Assembly: GCA_030159075.1 (NCBI GenBank) | Contig: BROG01000228.1 | Coordinates: 542,501 to 606,500 of the forward strand | Source: Atrina japonica | Lineage: Eukaryota > Mollusca > Bivalvia > Pterioida > Pinnidae | DNA: 64,000 nt | Direction of reading: 5' to 3' | Shown here: piece after piece, positions 11,372 to 23,161 of the stretch | Layout: every line of letters starts with the position of its first letter | How positions within the stretch are numbered: the stretch's first letter is position 1 | Position numbers and translations under genes: made by a program | The notes under the pieces: generated by a model | What the model saw: only the letters and a program-made list of their open reading frames with translations | The model's database searches: none | Told to the model about the DNA's origin: nothing

Positions 11372-11995
11372 TGCAGTATTGAAATATTCTATCAGAGCAA
11401 AATGAAGTATCAGGGTATCAGTTTATCAAACGTCTTACGTTTTAGACTATGTAATACGATTGCTCTTACAGCTTGTGGCCTATTTATTAAGAATAAAGAG
11501 GAGCAACTTATGACCAACTCAGACCCTGTCTTTGCGACTTTCCCAAAGGTCAGTTCGAGTAGACCTACCTAATTGTTTTTATGTCCTTTCAGCTACTCTC
11601 CCCAGTTTTTTGGTGACCCGCAAATCATAATTCAAGGCAATGATGTCGGAGTTGATGGTATCTGGAAATTTGATGACGGAACAAAAAATGACCTATTTAC
11701 CTTGGGAAATCGCAACAACCAAAATTCTGCGGGTGGTGACCAGGACTACATTGGAATGAAGAAGTCCTATAGCAATTATAAATGGGGAGATATCTGGAAA
11801 GTCAGAAGCGGTTTATTTTTCGGCTTATATCTGTGAAATCGACTGAGTGTCAAATAGAAATATTTTTAAAAGACGGATATATATTGTTCTTCAGTAGATA
11901 TTCAGCTGTAGGATGTTATAATAGTTGTTCAATTGAACAACATTTCAGATCTTTAAACCTTTATATATCGTTGTACTTATAAATATGCCAAGGTC

Positions 11996-12001
11996 AATAA
12001 A
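11996..12001 (+). terminator. Polyadenylation signal AATAAA, gene B
   Basis: This is the duplicate of the gene A signal, 150 bases after the gene B stop codon. Confidence 0.4.
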
Positions 12002-12093
12002 TTCTTTTAAAATTTGGTGCAATAAAATAATTGTTTTGACACTGTCTTTTTATTAAATATATAAACTGCATGTGACATAAGCTTTAATGAATC

Positions 12094-12372
12094 AATTTTT
12101 GTTTGTTTAATTGTTGTTTAACGTCCCACTCAAGAATCTTTCACTCATATGGAGACGACACCAAATGCCGGTGAAGGGCTTCAAATTTTGGCCTATGCTC
12201 GGGACTTATAGCCATTGAGCACTGAGGGTTCTTTAACGTGCCGACACCACTACTGCGACATGGGACCCTCAATTTTTTACTGTCTCATCCGAAGGACAGG
12301 AGACCAACCTGCCGTCGGCTGAACTCAAACTCACGACCTCACGAATAAAGTCTAGCTGCGCGCTTCCGGCTG
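12094..12372 (-). mobile_element. SINE family 1, duplicate of 1354-1623
   Basis: It has the same 11-bp flanks TTTAATGAATC at 12083-12093 and 12373-12383. It arose with the tandem duplication rather than by a separate insertion. Confidence 0.85.
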
Positions 12373-12879
12373 TTTAATGAATCGAAAGTAACCCATACGG
12401 TTTTATAGTGCGACCTAAAATATCTAAGCAATGTGTTTTTCATCTAAAAGTCACACGATATCCAGATATTACAATTTTATATCAAATAAAATTGAAAAGC
12501 ATTCGGAACTCTTATAAATCGGATCAGGCGCCATGGAGGAGAAAGCATCCCCTTTCGACCAGCTATACATGCTTCAACTCCATCTATAAATTAAAATGAA
12601 AACAAAATGATACAAAATATAGAATATTTTGTGCAAGGAGTAATTCCTTTCTTGTTTAAGAGAATGATTCAGACATAGATGTTTTCTACTGTATTTGACT
12701 ATAAACCCACACGACAGGTATAAATTGTTTTATTTTAATTTGACAATAGACCCGAGGCAGGTATTATCACTTCTTTTTATGGCGAGGAGTTTTTCGTAAC
12801 TTGTTTTATTTTGATTTGACTTTAGAATCATGTCAGATGTTATCGATCGGCAGGACGATGGTTGATGTCAATTAGGTCG

Positions 12880-15360
12880 TATTCTTCGGATTTGGGGTCA
12901 GTGGGTTATATGGTGCGAGTGAGCAATTTAATTAATTAATTTTTTTTCTCAAACTTAATTTTTCTGAGGCGAGAGATCTTTTATGGGGCGAGCGGACAAA
13001 ATTTTGTATTTTTGAATATTTAAATACTAAGTCATATTAACTCAAGCGAGCAAACCAATATTTCTTGACATCGTCCGCTTTTACAGATCAAAACCTGTAG
13101 AAAAATCAATAGTTTGTTGTGATAAGCTTTATTGTGCCAGTCTGAAAATTTCAGAAAATCATAATAATTTTATTCATTTAAAAATGATGCTTTTATGATA
13201 ATTACTATATTTAGTACATTTTGACAACTTTTGATAATAATGTACAATGCAAAATACATGTAGTATCTTAATTATAATGATGTACATAATTAAATGGCAA
13301 AATTATTTATGAGAGCCTACATCAGTACATGTAGGACCAATATAAAAATACTCCGTAGAAACAACTGCAGGACACTAAGTGGACTTCAGGTGTTGGTAAG
13401 ACCTCTGGCAGATACATGTGGCTACATGTAGCTGAACTAGGTCCAAGTACATATACCTGACTTGGGATAGGCAAATGAAAAATAATAATTCACAGTGTGG
13501 AAGAAATTTCGTCAACAAAAAAAGCTCATATCTGATCATTATCTGTATAACAATACTACATTTTTTAAGATATTTTATAAAATCTCTGAAAAAAAAAGAC
13601 TTCAACATAGATCCAAAATGTTATACTGAACAATTTTGATTAAGTTTTTTGTGGAAATGTGAATGCGTAGATGTGTACTCATAAACCTTCATAGAACAGG
13701 AGGGACTGGACAATTATTTAATTATAGTTTTAAATCCATTGTGACATTGGTCTATAGAAACGAAATTCCCCCTGTAACTGAAATAAAATGCTATACATGT
13801 GCATACCCAGAGTAAACAAGACTTAATGCAGATATTTTTAGGAAAGTATTACTATTTTCACAGTATGCCTGTATTAGTACTACAGTAAGGTTCCATAATA
13901 TCACAGTATTTAAATTTACATCATAATTCAAACTAAGTGGAGTGGAGACTTATCATATGTGCCAGTTTGAACAAGGATATAGGTGAGGTGATTTCAACCA
14001 CAAAGTACATAATTGGAAGTTAAAAAGTAACTTAAAAGTTGACAGAATTGCAGCCTATAAATGCACAGCAACAATGAATTCTTGTACGGCATTATCGTGC
14101 CTTACCTTTTTGTTATCAAACTCTATTACTTTAAAAAAATGATATAATGATATACATGAACCAGTATTCTCACTTTAAAAGTAAAAGTTGAATGGGAATT
14201 TTGAACTTCATTACCTACCTTAATTGTTGCTAAGACTGCTACATGCCGTGATAATAATATACATGTATCCTGGAATTGGTTGATATTGTAAAATAATTGC
14301 AACAGGTTTTAACTCATTTGATTCAAACACTAAAATGATTAAATTTCATCTTACAAATTTCGGAATTGGATGTGGGTGTTTCCTGACATGATATGAGTGG
14401 GCAGAAATTTATTTTCAAATTTCACTTATCGATTTTCAAGTGCTAGTGGTCCCGAAGAACAACTAATTAATTTGGCGTGGACAACTTACTTAAAGTTCAT
14501 TAGTTGAGCTCGATTTGAAAGATCTATGATTCCGAAAGAAAAGAGTGGTATTAGACAAAGCCTATATACTAAACCTTAATGTATTGTCAAAACCCATCTT
14601 AGACTAACCACTGTAAAACGATAACCTAGATATACTGTCAAAACAGTCTAAGAGTAGCCACTGTAAAATGATAACCTAAATGTATTTATCCAAGTCAAAA
14701 CAGTCTAAGAGTAGCCACTGTAAAAATGATAACCTAAATGTATTGTCAAACTTGTCTAAAGAGTAACCACTGTAAAAAGAGGACAATCGCGGTTTTTGTG
14801 GTGTTTGAAATTTAAAAAAAAACGATGATATCTATAGGAAATATCACTTATTAAATTATCAGCTGGTGTCGATATATTATTTACTGGGTGTATGTATATC
14901 CTCAGGAAGTCAAACGGTCAACCAGGCCAAGTCAACGACCTAGGGATTATGAATATGAAGCGTAATACAAAACGTAAAGAACTCCATAATTAGATCTAGA
15001 TACGATTATATCACGACTGTGGATACTACAACAGAGACGTTTTGAACTTTTATTTCCATCGATCGCGTACAGTAATCAATTGTTTAGTGTTGTCTGTATT
15101 GAATATATGATATGATATGCTTTCTCTTATTTCTTCCTATGAAAGAAGATTACAAATCACAAAATATGCAAAACAGAACATTTAGAAAAGAGGACTGTGA
15201 TAACAAATATTCAAATATGCACATATGCACATGCGCAATTGATTTTTTCATAGGGGCGGACCTAGTGAAAGTCAATATTTTAGCTGTATTTTACCATAGA
15301 AAAAATGTGTATTTTTGTTTTATTTAAATCAGGGTGGTAAGATTCTGTGATAATTTTGGA
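12880..15360. other. Non-coding interval, copy 2 of 2280-4690
   Basis: The content equals copy 1 apart from small insertions, for example near 14011, 14146 and 14681. It includes the 50-bp array at 14576-14780. I see no gene. Confidence 0.6.
14576..14780. repeat. 50-bp minisatellite, copy 2
   Basis: This is the same array as at 3919-4120. One unit contains the short insertion tatccaag relative to copy 1. Confidence 0.8.
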
Positions 15361-15369
15361 AGAAGTACC

Positions 15370-17857
15370 CTAGTGTTACCTAATGTTGAATTCTAGTACA
15401 GGTTCCTGCAGGATTCCTCACCACTAGACTCCCCTTTCAGAAATTAACTTTCTTTGACTTCCGACGATGTTAATTTGGGATTTGTAGTTGAGATTTTGGT
15501 TGATCCAAAAGTTATTTAATCTGTTTACTTTTGAAGGCGTTCAGGGATTTTGAACATACATCATTTGACAAACTGCTTCATAACTGTGTTGTACGGATGC
15601 CGAAACTGTATTTCCTGATATATAGTTTTGCTCGCTGTGGGTATATCTTATGTGAATTTCGAATTTCCCCTGTTCCCTAATCTATTTGCATTATCATCCC
15701 ACATCTTTATGAAATTACTAGCTGATTGTCCTTATACACCAGTAACTATCTTGTATAGCTCGGTCATATCCCCCTGATTCGTCTATAGCTCAGCGTTGGG
15801 ATTTTAAACTTCCGGAACCCTCTTAGAATATGTTAAGTTCACAAATCCTGGTATTTGTTTGATAATTCTCCTTCGAACGCCCTCCAGTTGTTCTATGAGT
15901 TTAAACTTTGAAGGGGGCCCATACAGAATTGACATACGTCTAGATGTACCCTTACCAAGGATTTATATAATATAAGAAAAGTTTATTTATCCAGATGTTG
16001 GAAGACTCCGAGTATAATACTGAATATAGAGTTTGCCTTCTTGACTTTCTAACAAATAATATGTTTCTCAAAACATAGTTCTGAGACTATGATGACATCT
16101 GTCCTTTTCCTCTGATACAAGATCTAATTCATTCACAAGTAGGTTGTACTTAAAGTCATGATCAATGTTATGCTTCCCAATATGCATCAGTTCGGTATGA
16201 TAGTCTTGTTTGTGATTACTCTGTTTCACTAAGTGAAATGTTGAGTTGCATTTTAGTTGGAGTGACGAGAATTCGTTCCTCACATATTTCATTTGAACTT
16301 GACTGGACTCACGGCGGGTGTGACCGGTCGGCAAAGGATGCTTACTCCTCCATGACACCTGATCCCACCTCTTGGTTTCCAGAGGTCCGTGTTTGTCCAT
16401 TTTATCAGATTTTGTATCTATATATCCTGGACATCCTAAAGATTTTATACTTTGGTATCTGAGATGTTGTATATAGTTGCCTTTATTTCGGTGAAAAGGT
16501 AGTAACCACTTGTCACTCTAGTTAGTAAGTTTATCTAGATATTTCTATAGAATGCATTTGTCATCCAATGTTCTGATTTGTCTGAAAATCTTCGTGTTGT
16601 CAGAAAAAAGGTAAACATTGAATCGACTGTGTCTGAAAGGTCGATTACGAAAATGATAAAGAGTAACGGCCCAATGACTGATCCCTTTGGAATTCCGGCT
16701 AGATGTTGCCCTATTGACTTATACGTGATGTATTCTCCCCTCGAAGTAGTTCTTAATCCAGTCTATCGTTTTCTGATCAAATTTGGTATGCCTGCAGTTT
16801 ATTGATTAGGCGTTTGTTTGGTACTGTGTCAAAAGCCTTCTAGTAATCCATGTAAATACAATCTATACTTGGACTGTTGTCTATCGCCTCTGTCCATTCA
16901 GCTAATACTCGGAGTAGCTGTAGTGCTGTGGGACGTTCATTCACAAATCCAAACAGGTTGTTGTTTAAGAGAATGATTTCAGACATAGATGTAATAATGT
17001 GGTCCCTCACTAGTTTCTCCATCATCACCTTATAGACATCAGAAGTCAAGCTGACTGGGCTGTAATTTCCTGTGAGGGCTTTGTTGCCTTTCTTAAATAC
17101 AGCACTGATTCTGGCCTTTTTCTAATCTGAAGGTTACCCCCTCCCTTATCGAAGTGATTTATTGAAAATCTTATCAAGTGGAGTTGACAACTCAGTAGAC
17201 ATTTCACGGAGGAGTCGGGGGCATAATGTTATCGATTCCGGGTGATTTGTTTGGTCGTAGATTTTTTTAGGATTTTGATGAATTCCGGTTTAGATATCCT
17301 AATACTTGTCCATCCCTGAATAATGTTTCTTCCAAAGTTGGAACCAGTTGACTCAATTGTGAAGACGCTACTGAACAAATTTGCTAGTATGTTTGCCTTG
17401 TAGATGTCAACTTCATTTTTTTATTTAGAATCTTTTGGATCAGTGCAAAGCTCTGCAATACCTGGTCTCATTTTACTTTTGAGTTGATATATCTCCAAAA
17501 ACGCTTTTGGTCAGACTTTGCTGCACAGGCTAGATTTTCCTCATAGTTTATCCTAGCTCTCCTAGTAAGTTTGGTGACTTGATTACGTACTTTCCCTGCA
17601 TTTCTTCCTCACAGAGGGGTCTTTTATCTGTACGCATTTCCTAGAGAGTGAATTATTTTCTTTAATCTTAGACAATGTTTCTTTTTCTAAGTGGTATTTG
17701 TTCTTCTTTGTTTCCTCTTTCTACTACTGAATGAACATATTTATTTTCAAGTTAGGATAACTCATCACAAAATATTTTCCACATTCCGTCTAGTGACTCA
17801 GAATTTAGAACCTCATCCCAGTCACCACAATATCATTTCTCAAACTGGTAAAATCTA
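15370..17857 (-). mobile_element. Degraded LINE, copy 2
   Basis: This is the duplicate of 4700-7470, carrying the same reverse-transcriptase block (16840-17049), stop codons and internal repeat insertion. It is cut at 17857: the endonuclease end found at 7271-7468 in copy 1 is missing. At about 16180-16203 copy 2 keeps 20 bases (encoding part of LMHIGKHN) that copy 1 has lost. Confidence 0.88.
16225..16475 (+). mobile_element. Dispersed RT-element 3' repeat inside LINE copy 2
   Basis: This duplicate of the insertion at 5520-5760 sits at the same place in the LINE, so it was present before the tandem duplication. Confidence 0.72.
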
Positions 17858-18009
17858 TATATATATATATGTATGTAGAACATTTTTGCACATCGACTAT
17901 CACAGTCACTACCTTTGTAAAAGAAGTTGAAGGTATGACGCAATACCGATAATCGATCTTTGGACTCATTGAGTTTGCGAGACACACGCTCTCTGCAACT
18001 GGCCCGATG

Positions 18010-18190
18010 CAACCTGTCAAACTATTATTTGTTTGTTTGTTTTCTTGTTGTTTTTATCCCACCAAGAATCTGTCACTTCTATGATGATGCCACCAGTTTT
18101 AAATGTGGTGTCCAAATTTTTACCTGTGCTATGCACTCGAACCACCTGGCCACGGTTTCCTTAAATGTCATTGATTATCATTCTTTTGCG
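18010..18190 (-). mobile_element. SINE family 1 tail fragment, copy 2
   Basis: This is the duplicate of 8270-8430, nearly identical, and also lacks a head. Confidence 0.6.
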
Positions 18191-19427
18191 TTTTGTCAGC
18201 ATATTAAATGTAATATCACGCAGTAAAATCTGAACCCATTTAACCCTAAAGACACATTTGGACTGGTTTTGGTCATTGATTTAGAGAATAGTCCATTGTT
18301 TTTCGGGGGTTGATGAGTTAATGTATTAGGTTATACATGGAGGTGATAGATATGTCGTATTGGAGATAACAAACATGACTGTATACACTAGAAACATTAT
18401 TAGTCAAGGTCAGTAACAAACCTAATGTCAAGGACCATATTCTTAGTAAAATAATATAAAATAATATTCCGCTCTGATAACATCATTTAGATTCTAAACT
18501 CATCAAAAGCTAAGATAATCATAATTTTACAACGGTTACTCTTAGACTGATTTGGTTATACATTTAGATTTGTTGTTTGGCCTTGTATGATACCACTTTC
18601 TCTCCAGAAAATATACCCAAATTTTAAATCGAATTGACACAAACTATCGTCCTGAGCATTACAACTTTGGTATTTATAGTATTTGTAAATGTCTTCAATT
18701 GCACCTGTACACCGACTTGTGCCTCGGATCATCGACATTGCCGTCTTTATTTTTCTACTGTCTGTCCATGGTGGGCAGTAACGTGACTATTTAGACCCGA
18801 TAAAATGACCACATTTCATTGTACTAAAATAAAGGAATTAATGTTTTCAAAATTGATTATTGCGTTTACAATACAACGAAATTGGTTCCTAAGTAACAAA
18901 ATAAATACAATTCCCTAACTTACGTATATATATATTGCAGACCGATCACCTTTTCAAACATTGTTTTAAAAAATACAAAGTCGAGTATACCGTCTGTAGA
19001 TCATTATCTTTACTATTTTCATATCAAGCTGTTATTTCGCAACAATACAAACCACTAATACTTAACTCTCGCTTTTAGCAAACCTAATGCATTTGTTAGT
19101 ACTGATTTGTCATAGACAGTGCACTACAAATAAAGTCACGAGTACTCTAGACTTTTGATATTGTGGTAATTATGCTAGTTTTCTCCTTTCATACACTGTA
19201 AAGTGTTGTACAAATGTTAAGTGTCATGTAGCTCTAATTTGCGTTCTCATCTTTCAGCTCCTACTGGTGGATCATTTGTAAAGTAGCCTCTTAACCTATA
19301 AAACGGAAAGATAGAATATTGTGGATTGTGCATTGCTGAACTTTGTAAGCTGTCATTTTGGTTCAACGATTCGTATCGGAGTACATTATAGTGTTTTACA
19401 CTAATATAGATTCCACACGTTTATTCC

Positions 19428-19556
19428 GGTTTTTTATGTTACGTTCTAAAATTGATATTCAGGGTTTTACGTTACGTCCTATACCTGAGATAGTAACATT
19501 TATATTCCGGTTTTTACGTTACGTTCTACATCTTAGATAGTAACATTGATATTCTG
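19428..19556 (+). promoter_or_regulatory. Three tandem repeats upstream of gene C
   Basis: Three imperfect units of about 34-48 bp each carry a gttacgt core. Two of them also carry agatagtaacatt. They lie 30-160 bases upstream of the gene C ATG. A TATAAAA motif is at 19297-19303, further upstream. The cluster may be a promoter or 5' UTR element; the sequence shows only the repetition and position. Confidence 0.45.
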
Positions 19557-19588
19557 TATACATTCTGTATGAATCAACCGCTGTGAAA

Positions 19589-22500
19589 ATGTTGGTTTTG
19601 TGTATCCTTCTCCCAGGTTTCATGAAACTTGTTGATGGCCAGATGTTGCTGCAAAATACAGGACAATCTAAGATTAGTTCATATTATCCATGGCTAGTGG
19701 ATACTCTAACGGAAGCGAGGAAAGAAAATGCCAACAATTACAATAATGTGATGAAAACGTTGAATATGTGTACCATGCAAGCTGTTGGGTACAAACAAAC
19801 AACAAACGCGGCAGGAAGTACAGGCGCACCCAAAATTAGTCCCAAGGATTTCTACACAGGGATAACGCAAAAATTATCAGAAATGTCCACAGACTCACAA
19901 AACCAAAAACAATTGATAAATAACATAACAGACTTGATGGAAACGCAGATGGGAAGAATTGATGAGATAGAAAGACAAAATCTGAAACTTCTAGCGGCCC
20001 TGAAAAAACTATTGCTATCAGTAAATAGCATAGCTTTTGGAAGTAATTCTGGTGATGGCAGGTGTTCTGTTGATGACTTCAAATGCAAAGAAAATGGTAA
20101 GAGATATTTACAGTAAAATAGTTGATGACAATACTATCAATTATTACACATACATATATACTCTGTTATTCTTTTCTATTCATTTGCAACACAGAATATT
20201 GGCGTAAATACAAAGTGTATTTTCGTAAGAATGTCTTTTGTGAGAAAAATATGTTGAATATTACTTGTCTGCCTATAAAGCTCATTCATACATAACCTTT
20301 GGCAACTTTTTATAATGAATAAACCTCTTTATAAAGGTCACATGTCTATAACGGCTACTTTTGCCTGATCCCTTGAGTGGCCATTGTAGACAAGTTTGAC
20401 TGTACATCTAATGTCAATGACTTAATTAGTGATTCACCATAATTATCTGATTTAGAGTCATATCTACGAGTTCAGATCAAAGCCAAAGGCATTGCAATAC
20501 CAGTGTGATGCAGAAAAGTGACCCAATTTTTAGTTCAAGGGTCACTTAACCATGGGTATCCGAGAAACCATCCCACGTTGAAATAATGACTCGGGTATCT
20601 TTTCTACGGTAGGGTTACCTTTTCACATAACATGGGAAGTGATTGTTCATTTGTCGACCGCTCAAAACGGGGATAAGAATTCTTTGTGAGAGGTAAAGTA
20701 TTATGTCTTTTGCGTTAGATTTCGTGTCACCTTAGTTCTTATTTTCTTGAATTCTTTTCACTGCACTGTGACAAAGTCCATTGCATGAGTCTTGTCTTAT
20801 GCAATTATTACGTCCATATTAAAAAAGTATAAACAAAAGCAAATAACTTCGGTTGCTAATATTATCAAGGAATTACAAATATTTCCCTCTGAAATGCTAC
20901 AAAACGAATTTCCTTGAAATGTTACAAAACGAATTTCTCTGAGAAATGTTAGAAAACGAATGTCTCTAGCTTTTCCTTATTAACACCCAGACTATGGCTA
21001 ACATGGATTGAGCACGATGTTTTTAGGTTCTTTAGGCACCTTTGAGGGTGTTCTCTTTTCAACAAATTTTTAACGATGAATCAAGAAATATAAATAAATG
21101 ATCCTAATAAATAATAAGATTTTATGTATACATTTTTCAGAATGTAAAACTCACAGTGGCTATGTGTATCGACGAGATAACGCGATAGGTGTGTGCCTAA
21201 AATTTGTTTCCGGATTTAGTGATATAAATGTTACAAGATTTGCTGAAAAGTGTGCGAAAGATGGTGGTATGTTGCTGAAGATAGACGGTTATGAAAAACA
21301 TCAAATTATCATCAAATATTTAGGTAAGCTATTTTGTGTTTTAAAACACTTAAAGGTGTTCTGGTCCAATTTTTATTTTCATGTTAATGTATTATCTGGT
21401 ATGTACTTGAAGAGTTGAACGTACCTAAAAGCAAAATATAATGGACTGTGTACCTGGAAATTTTCGCTGCCGTTATATTTTTAGACATTTTCGCACTCGG
21501 GTGAAAGGGCGATTTTTTATTTTGAAATAGAAATTTTCAAGTTTAATAATTTATGCACGGATAGCAATGTCATCCATGGGACTGGTGATTTAGCGCCAAT
21601 TTATGACGGGTGAATATCTTTCCTGTCGCAAAAGGGTGAAAATAACCAAGGTTGAAAATAATCAGGAGCGAAAATAACCAATGGTGAAAATAACCAAGGA
21701 TGTAAATAACCAAGGATGTAATTAACCAGTGGTGAAAATAACTAAGATGAAAATAACTAGTGATGAAAATAACCAGGGGTGAAAATACCAAGGGGTGAAA
21801 ATAACCAACGTTGAAAATAACCAGGGGTGAAAATTTCCAGGTATACTGTAACTAAAACTACCCTACATTGGAATATTTAGAGAACTCAAAACGCATGTTA
21901 CGCTAGTTTCATTTTCGAATCCGTACGTCCTGTGGCCTCCATGATCGAGTGGTTAGAGCATTATAGAGTCTTCCCTCTGGTCAGCGCGGGATTGAACCCC
22001 GCTGAACCTTAGCTGAAGCTGAGAAAGTTTGACAGTTTACTTGGTCTCTTCATGGGTAAATTGTAACAATTTTAACTCATTTTAACTCATTTAACAATAT
22101 TAACTCATTTTTCTATCATAATATTTGCATATTCAAAACATGACTTTGAATGATATTCATCAAAAAGTAGAAATATTAATGAAGACAATTAATACACTAA
22201 GATATAATTTTGAAACTGTGTGACAAGAACACCTTTAAGAAAGGGATATTAATTAAGTATCTATACAATGAAATAACTAATTTGTTTATGTTACGGTTTT
22301 TCGGTATTTTGATTTTACTTGAACATATTTTAATTCATCAACCCCTAAAAAACAATGGACTTTTCTTTAAATCAATGACTCAAGCCAGGACAATTGTGTC
22401 TTTAGTAGTTAATGGGTAAATGTTTAATAACATACAACCAGAGTATACTCAAGTTCTTAAAACACTTCGTTGCTAACAATATCACAATAATTCCAATTAT

Positions 22501-22910
22501 AATAAATATTTAAGTGTAAATGTTCTTAATAATAGAACGTATAGACATTATACATAGAATTATTGATCTACAAAGGTAGCGTAAAAAGAGGAAACGGAAG
22601 TAGACACCATTTACTGGTTGTGTGATTTGGTAGTCAATGACTTTTGAACTCCTGTTTTCTAGGCACTCTATCGTTCGGCGACCCCCAGATCATAATACAA
22701 GGGAATGACAAAATATCTGAGGGAGCCTGGGAGTTTGATGACGGAACAAAGATGACATATCTTCCTTGGTATAGCGGACAACCGAACTCCTATTCGGGTG
22801 AACAAGATCACATAGGGATGAAGAAATCGTTTTCCAATTATAAGTGGGGTGACATTTGGCGCGTGAAAAGTGGCTTCAGTGCAGCATATTTGTGTGAAAT
22901 TGTTGTCTAA
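19589..22910 (+). CDS. Lectin gene C: secreted C-type-lectin-like protein, intact, 312 residues
   Basis: The exons are 19589-20096, 21141-21323 and 22663-22910; all junctions are GT-AG and phase 1, and together they give 939 bases ending in TAA. The start is ATG 19589; an in-frame GTG two codons earlier is not used in animals. Residues 1-18 (MLVLCILLPGFMKLVDGQ) are a signal peptide. Residues about 19-160 form a helical stalk with a likely coiled coil near 95-140 and an N-glycosylation motif NIT. Residues about 160-312 are the lectin domain. It begins with closely spaced cysteines (RCSV, FKCKENEC), has VCL and KCAKDGG in the first half, then GAWEFDDGTKMTYLPW, QPN, KWGDIW and a final YLCEI. The C2-C3 cysteine pair is missing. 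Secretion and oligomerisation through the stalk are inferred; the ligand is unknown. Exon 1 is almost identical to gene B exon 1, while exons 2-3 are clearly diverged. Confidence 0.9.
21451..21844. mobile_element. MITE-like element in gene C intron 2, internally expanded
   Basis: It starts TACCTGGAAATTTTCGC and ends with the inverted AAAATTTCCAGGTA. It is about 390 bp against 160-250 bp for its relatives. The extra length is a minisatellite at 21640-21835 made of variants of gaaaataaccaggggt. Confidence 0.75.
21640..21835. repeat. 16-17-bp minisatellite inside the MITE
   Basis: About a dozen variants of gaaaataaccaaggatg lie head to tail. Relatives of the element at 416 and 22999 carry only one or two such units, so the expansion happened in this copy. 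Confidence 0.85.
21938..22085 (+). mobile_element. SINE family 2, with tRNA-like head
   Basis: An A-box-like gatcgagtggttagagc and a B-box-like gggattgaacccc are followed by the family 2 body (gacagtttacttggtctctt). The copy is diverged and truncated. It is not a tRNA gene because the cloverleaf does not close. Confidence 0.65.
22318..22425 (-). mobile_element. Dispersed repeat with inverted ends (reverse copy)
   Basis: Between attcatcaacccctaaaaaa and tagttaatgggtaaatg it is the reverse complement of the element at 8476-8560 and 58866-58960. Confidence 0.6.
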
Positions 22911-22998
22911 GAATGCAGCTGCAACGGGACGAAACAATTAATTTCCGACAGGAATAATTGATATTATCATTGACTTTGTAAACATCAAGATATATGGT

Positions 22999-23161
22999 AT
23001 ACCTGGAAATTTTCTCTCCCGTTTAATTTTCGCCCTTTGACGAGAGTGCGAATTTAAAATGAAAGCGAAATTTACAAGCTAAATAATTGAATTTAAAACG
23101 ATGTGAATATGTTTTCTGGTGTAAAAGGCAAAATTAACCTGGAGCGAAAATTTCCAGTCAT
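22999..23161. mobile_element. MITE-like element downstream of gene C
   Basis: It starts TACCTGGAAATTTTC and ends GAAAATTTCCAGTCA. It belongs to the same family as 416-645 and lies about 90 bases after the gene C stop, possibly in the 3' UTR. Confidence 0.65.

Larger units (their letters stand above)
9842..11846 (+). pseudogene. Lectin gene B (frameshifted; possibly sequencing error)
   Basis: Three exons align to genes A and C: exon 1 at 9842-10360 (start ATG, donor atggtaag), exon 2 at 10725-10909 and exon 3 at 11593-11846 (final TGA). Exon 1 is 519 bp against 508 bp in gene C. Exon 2 is 185 bp against 183, with one extra T after ctgagg and one extra A after agtcag. Exon 3 is 254 bp against 248, again from added homopolymer bases. 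Every reading frame is therefore broken, although all splice sites remain. The same kind of additions fill the introns and flanks. I think poor consensus quality is at least as likely as true pseudogenisation. If intact it would be a secreted protein nearly identical to gene A in the lectin domain and to gene C in the stalk. Confidence 0.8.
10696..20195. repeat. Tandem duplication unit, copy 2
   Basis: This is the second copy of the unit, from the intron before lectin gene B exon 2 to the intron after gene C exon 1. It carries many one- or two-base additions in homopolymers compared with copy 1, both in exons and in non-coding DNA. It also has a 30-bp insertion at about 12650-12680 that copies a stretch found about 4.3 kb downstream in the LINE remnant. 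The copy ends just after a short shared run ending in acacaga, beyond which gene C's own intron sequence begins. Confidence 0.95.

Noticed and set aside
19583..19588. GTG start two codons before the lectin ATG
   Set aside because: GTG starts are bacterial. The ATG at 19589 begins a well-formed signal peptide.
22668..22937. 89-codon frame on the - strand
   Set aside because: It is the antisense shadow of gene C exon 3.
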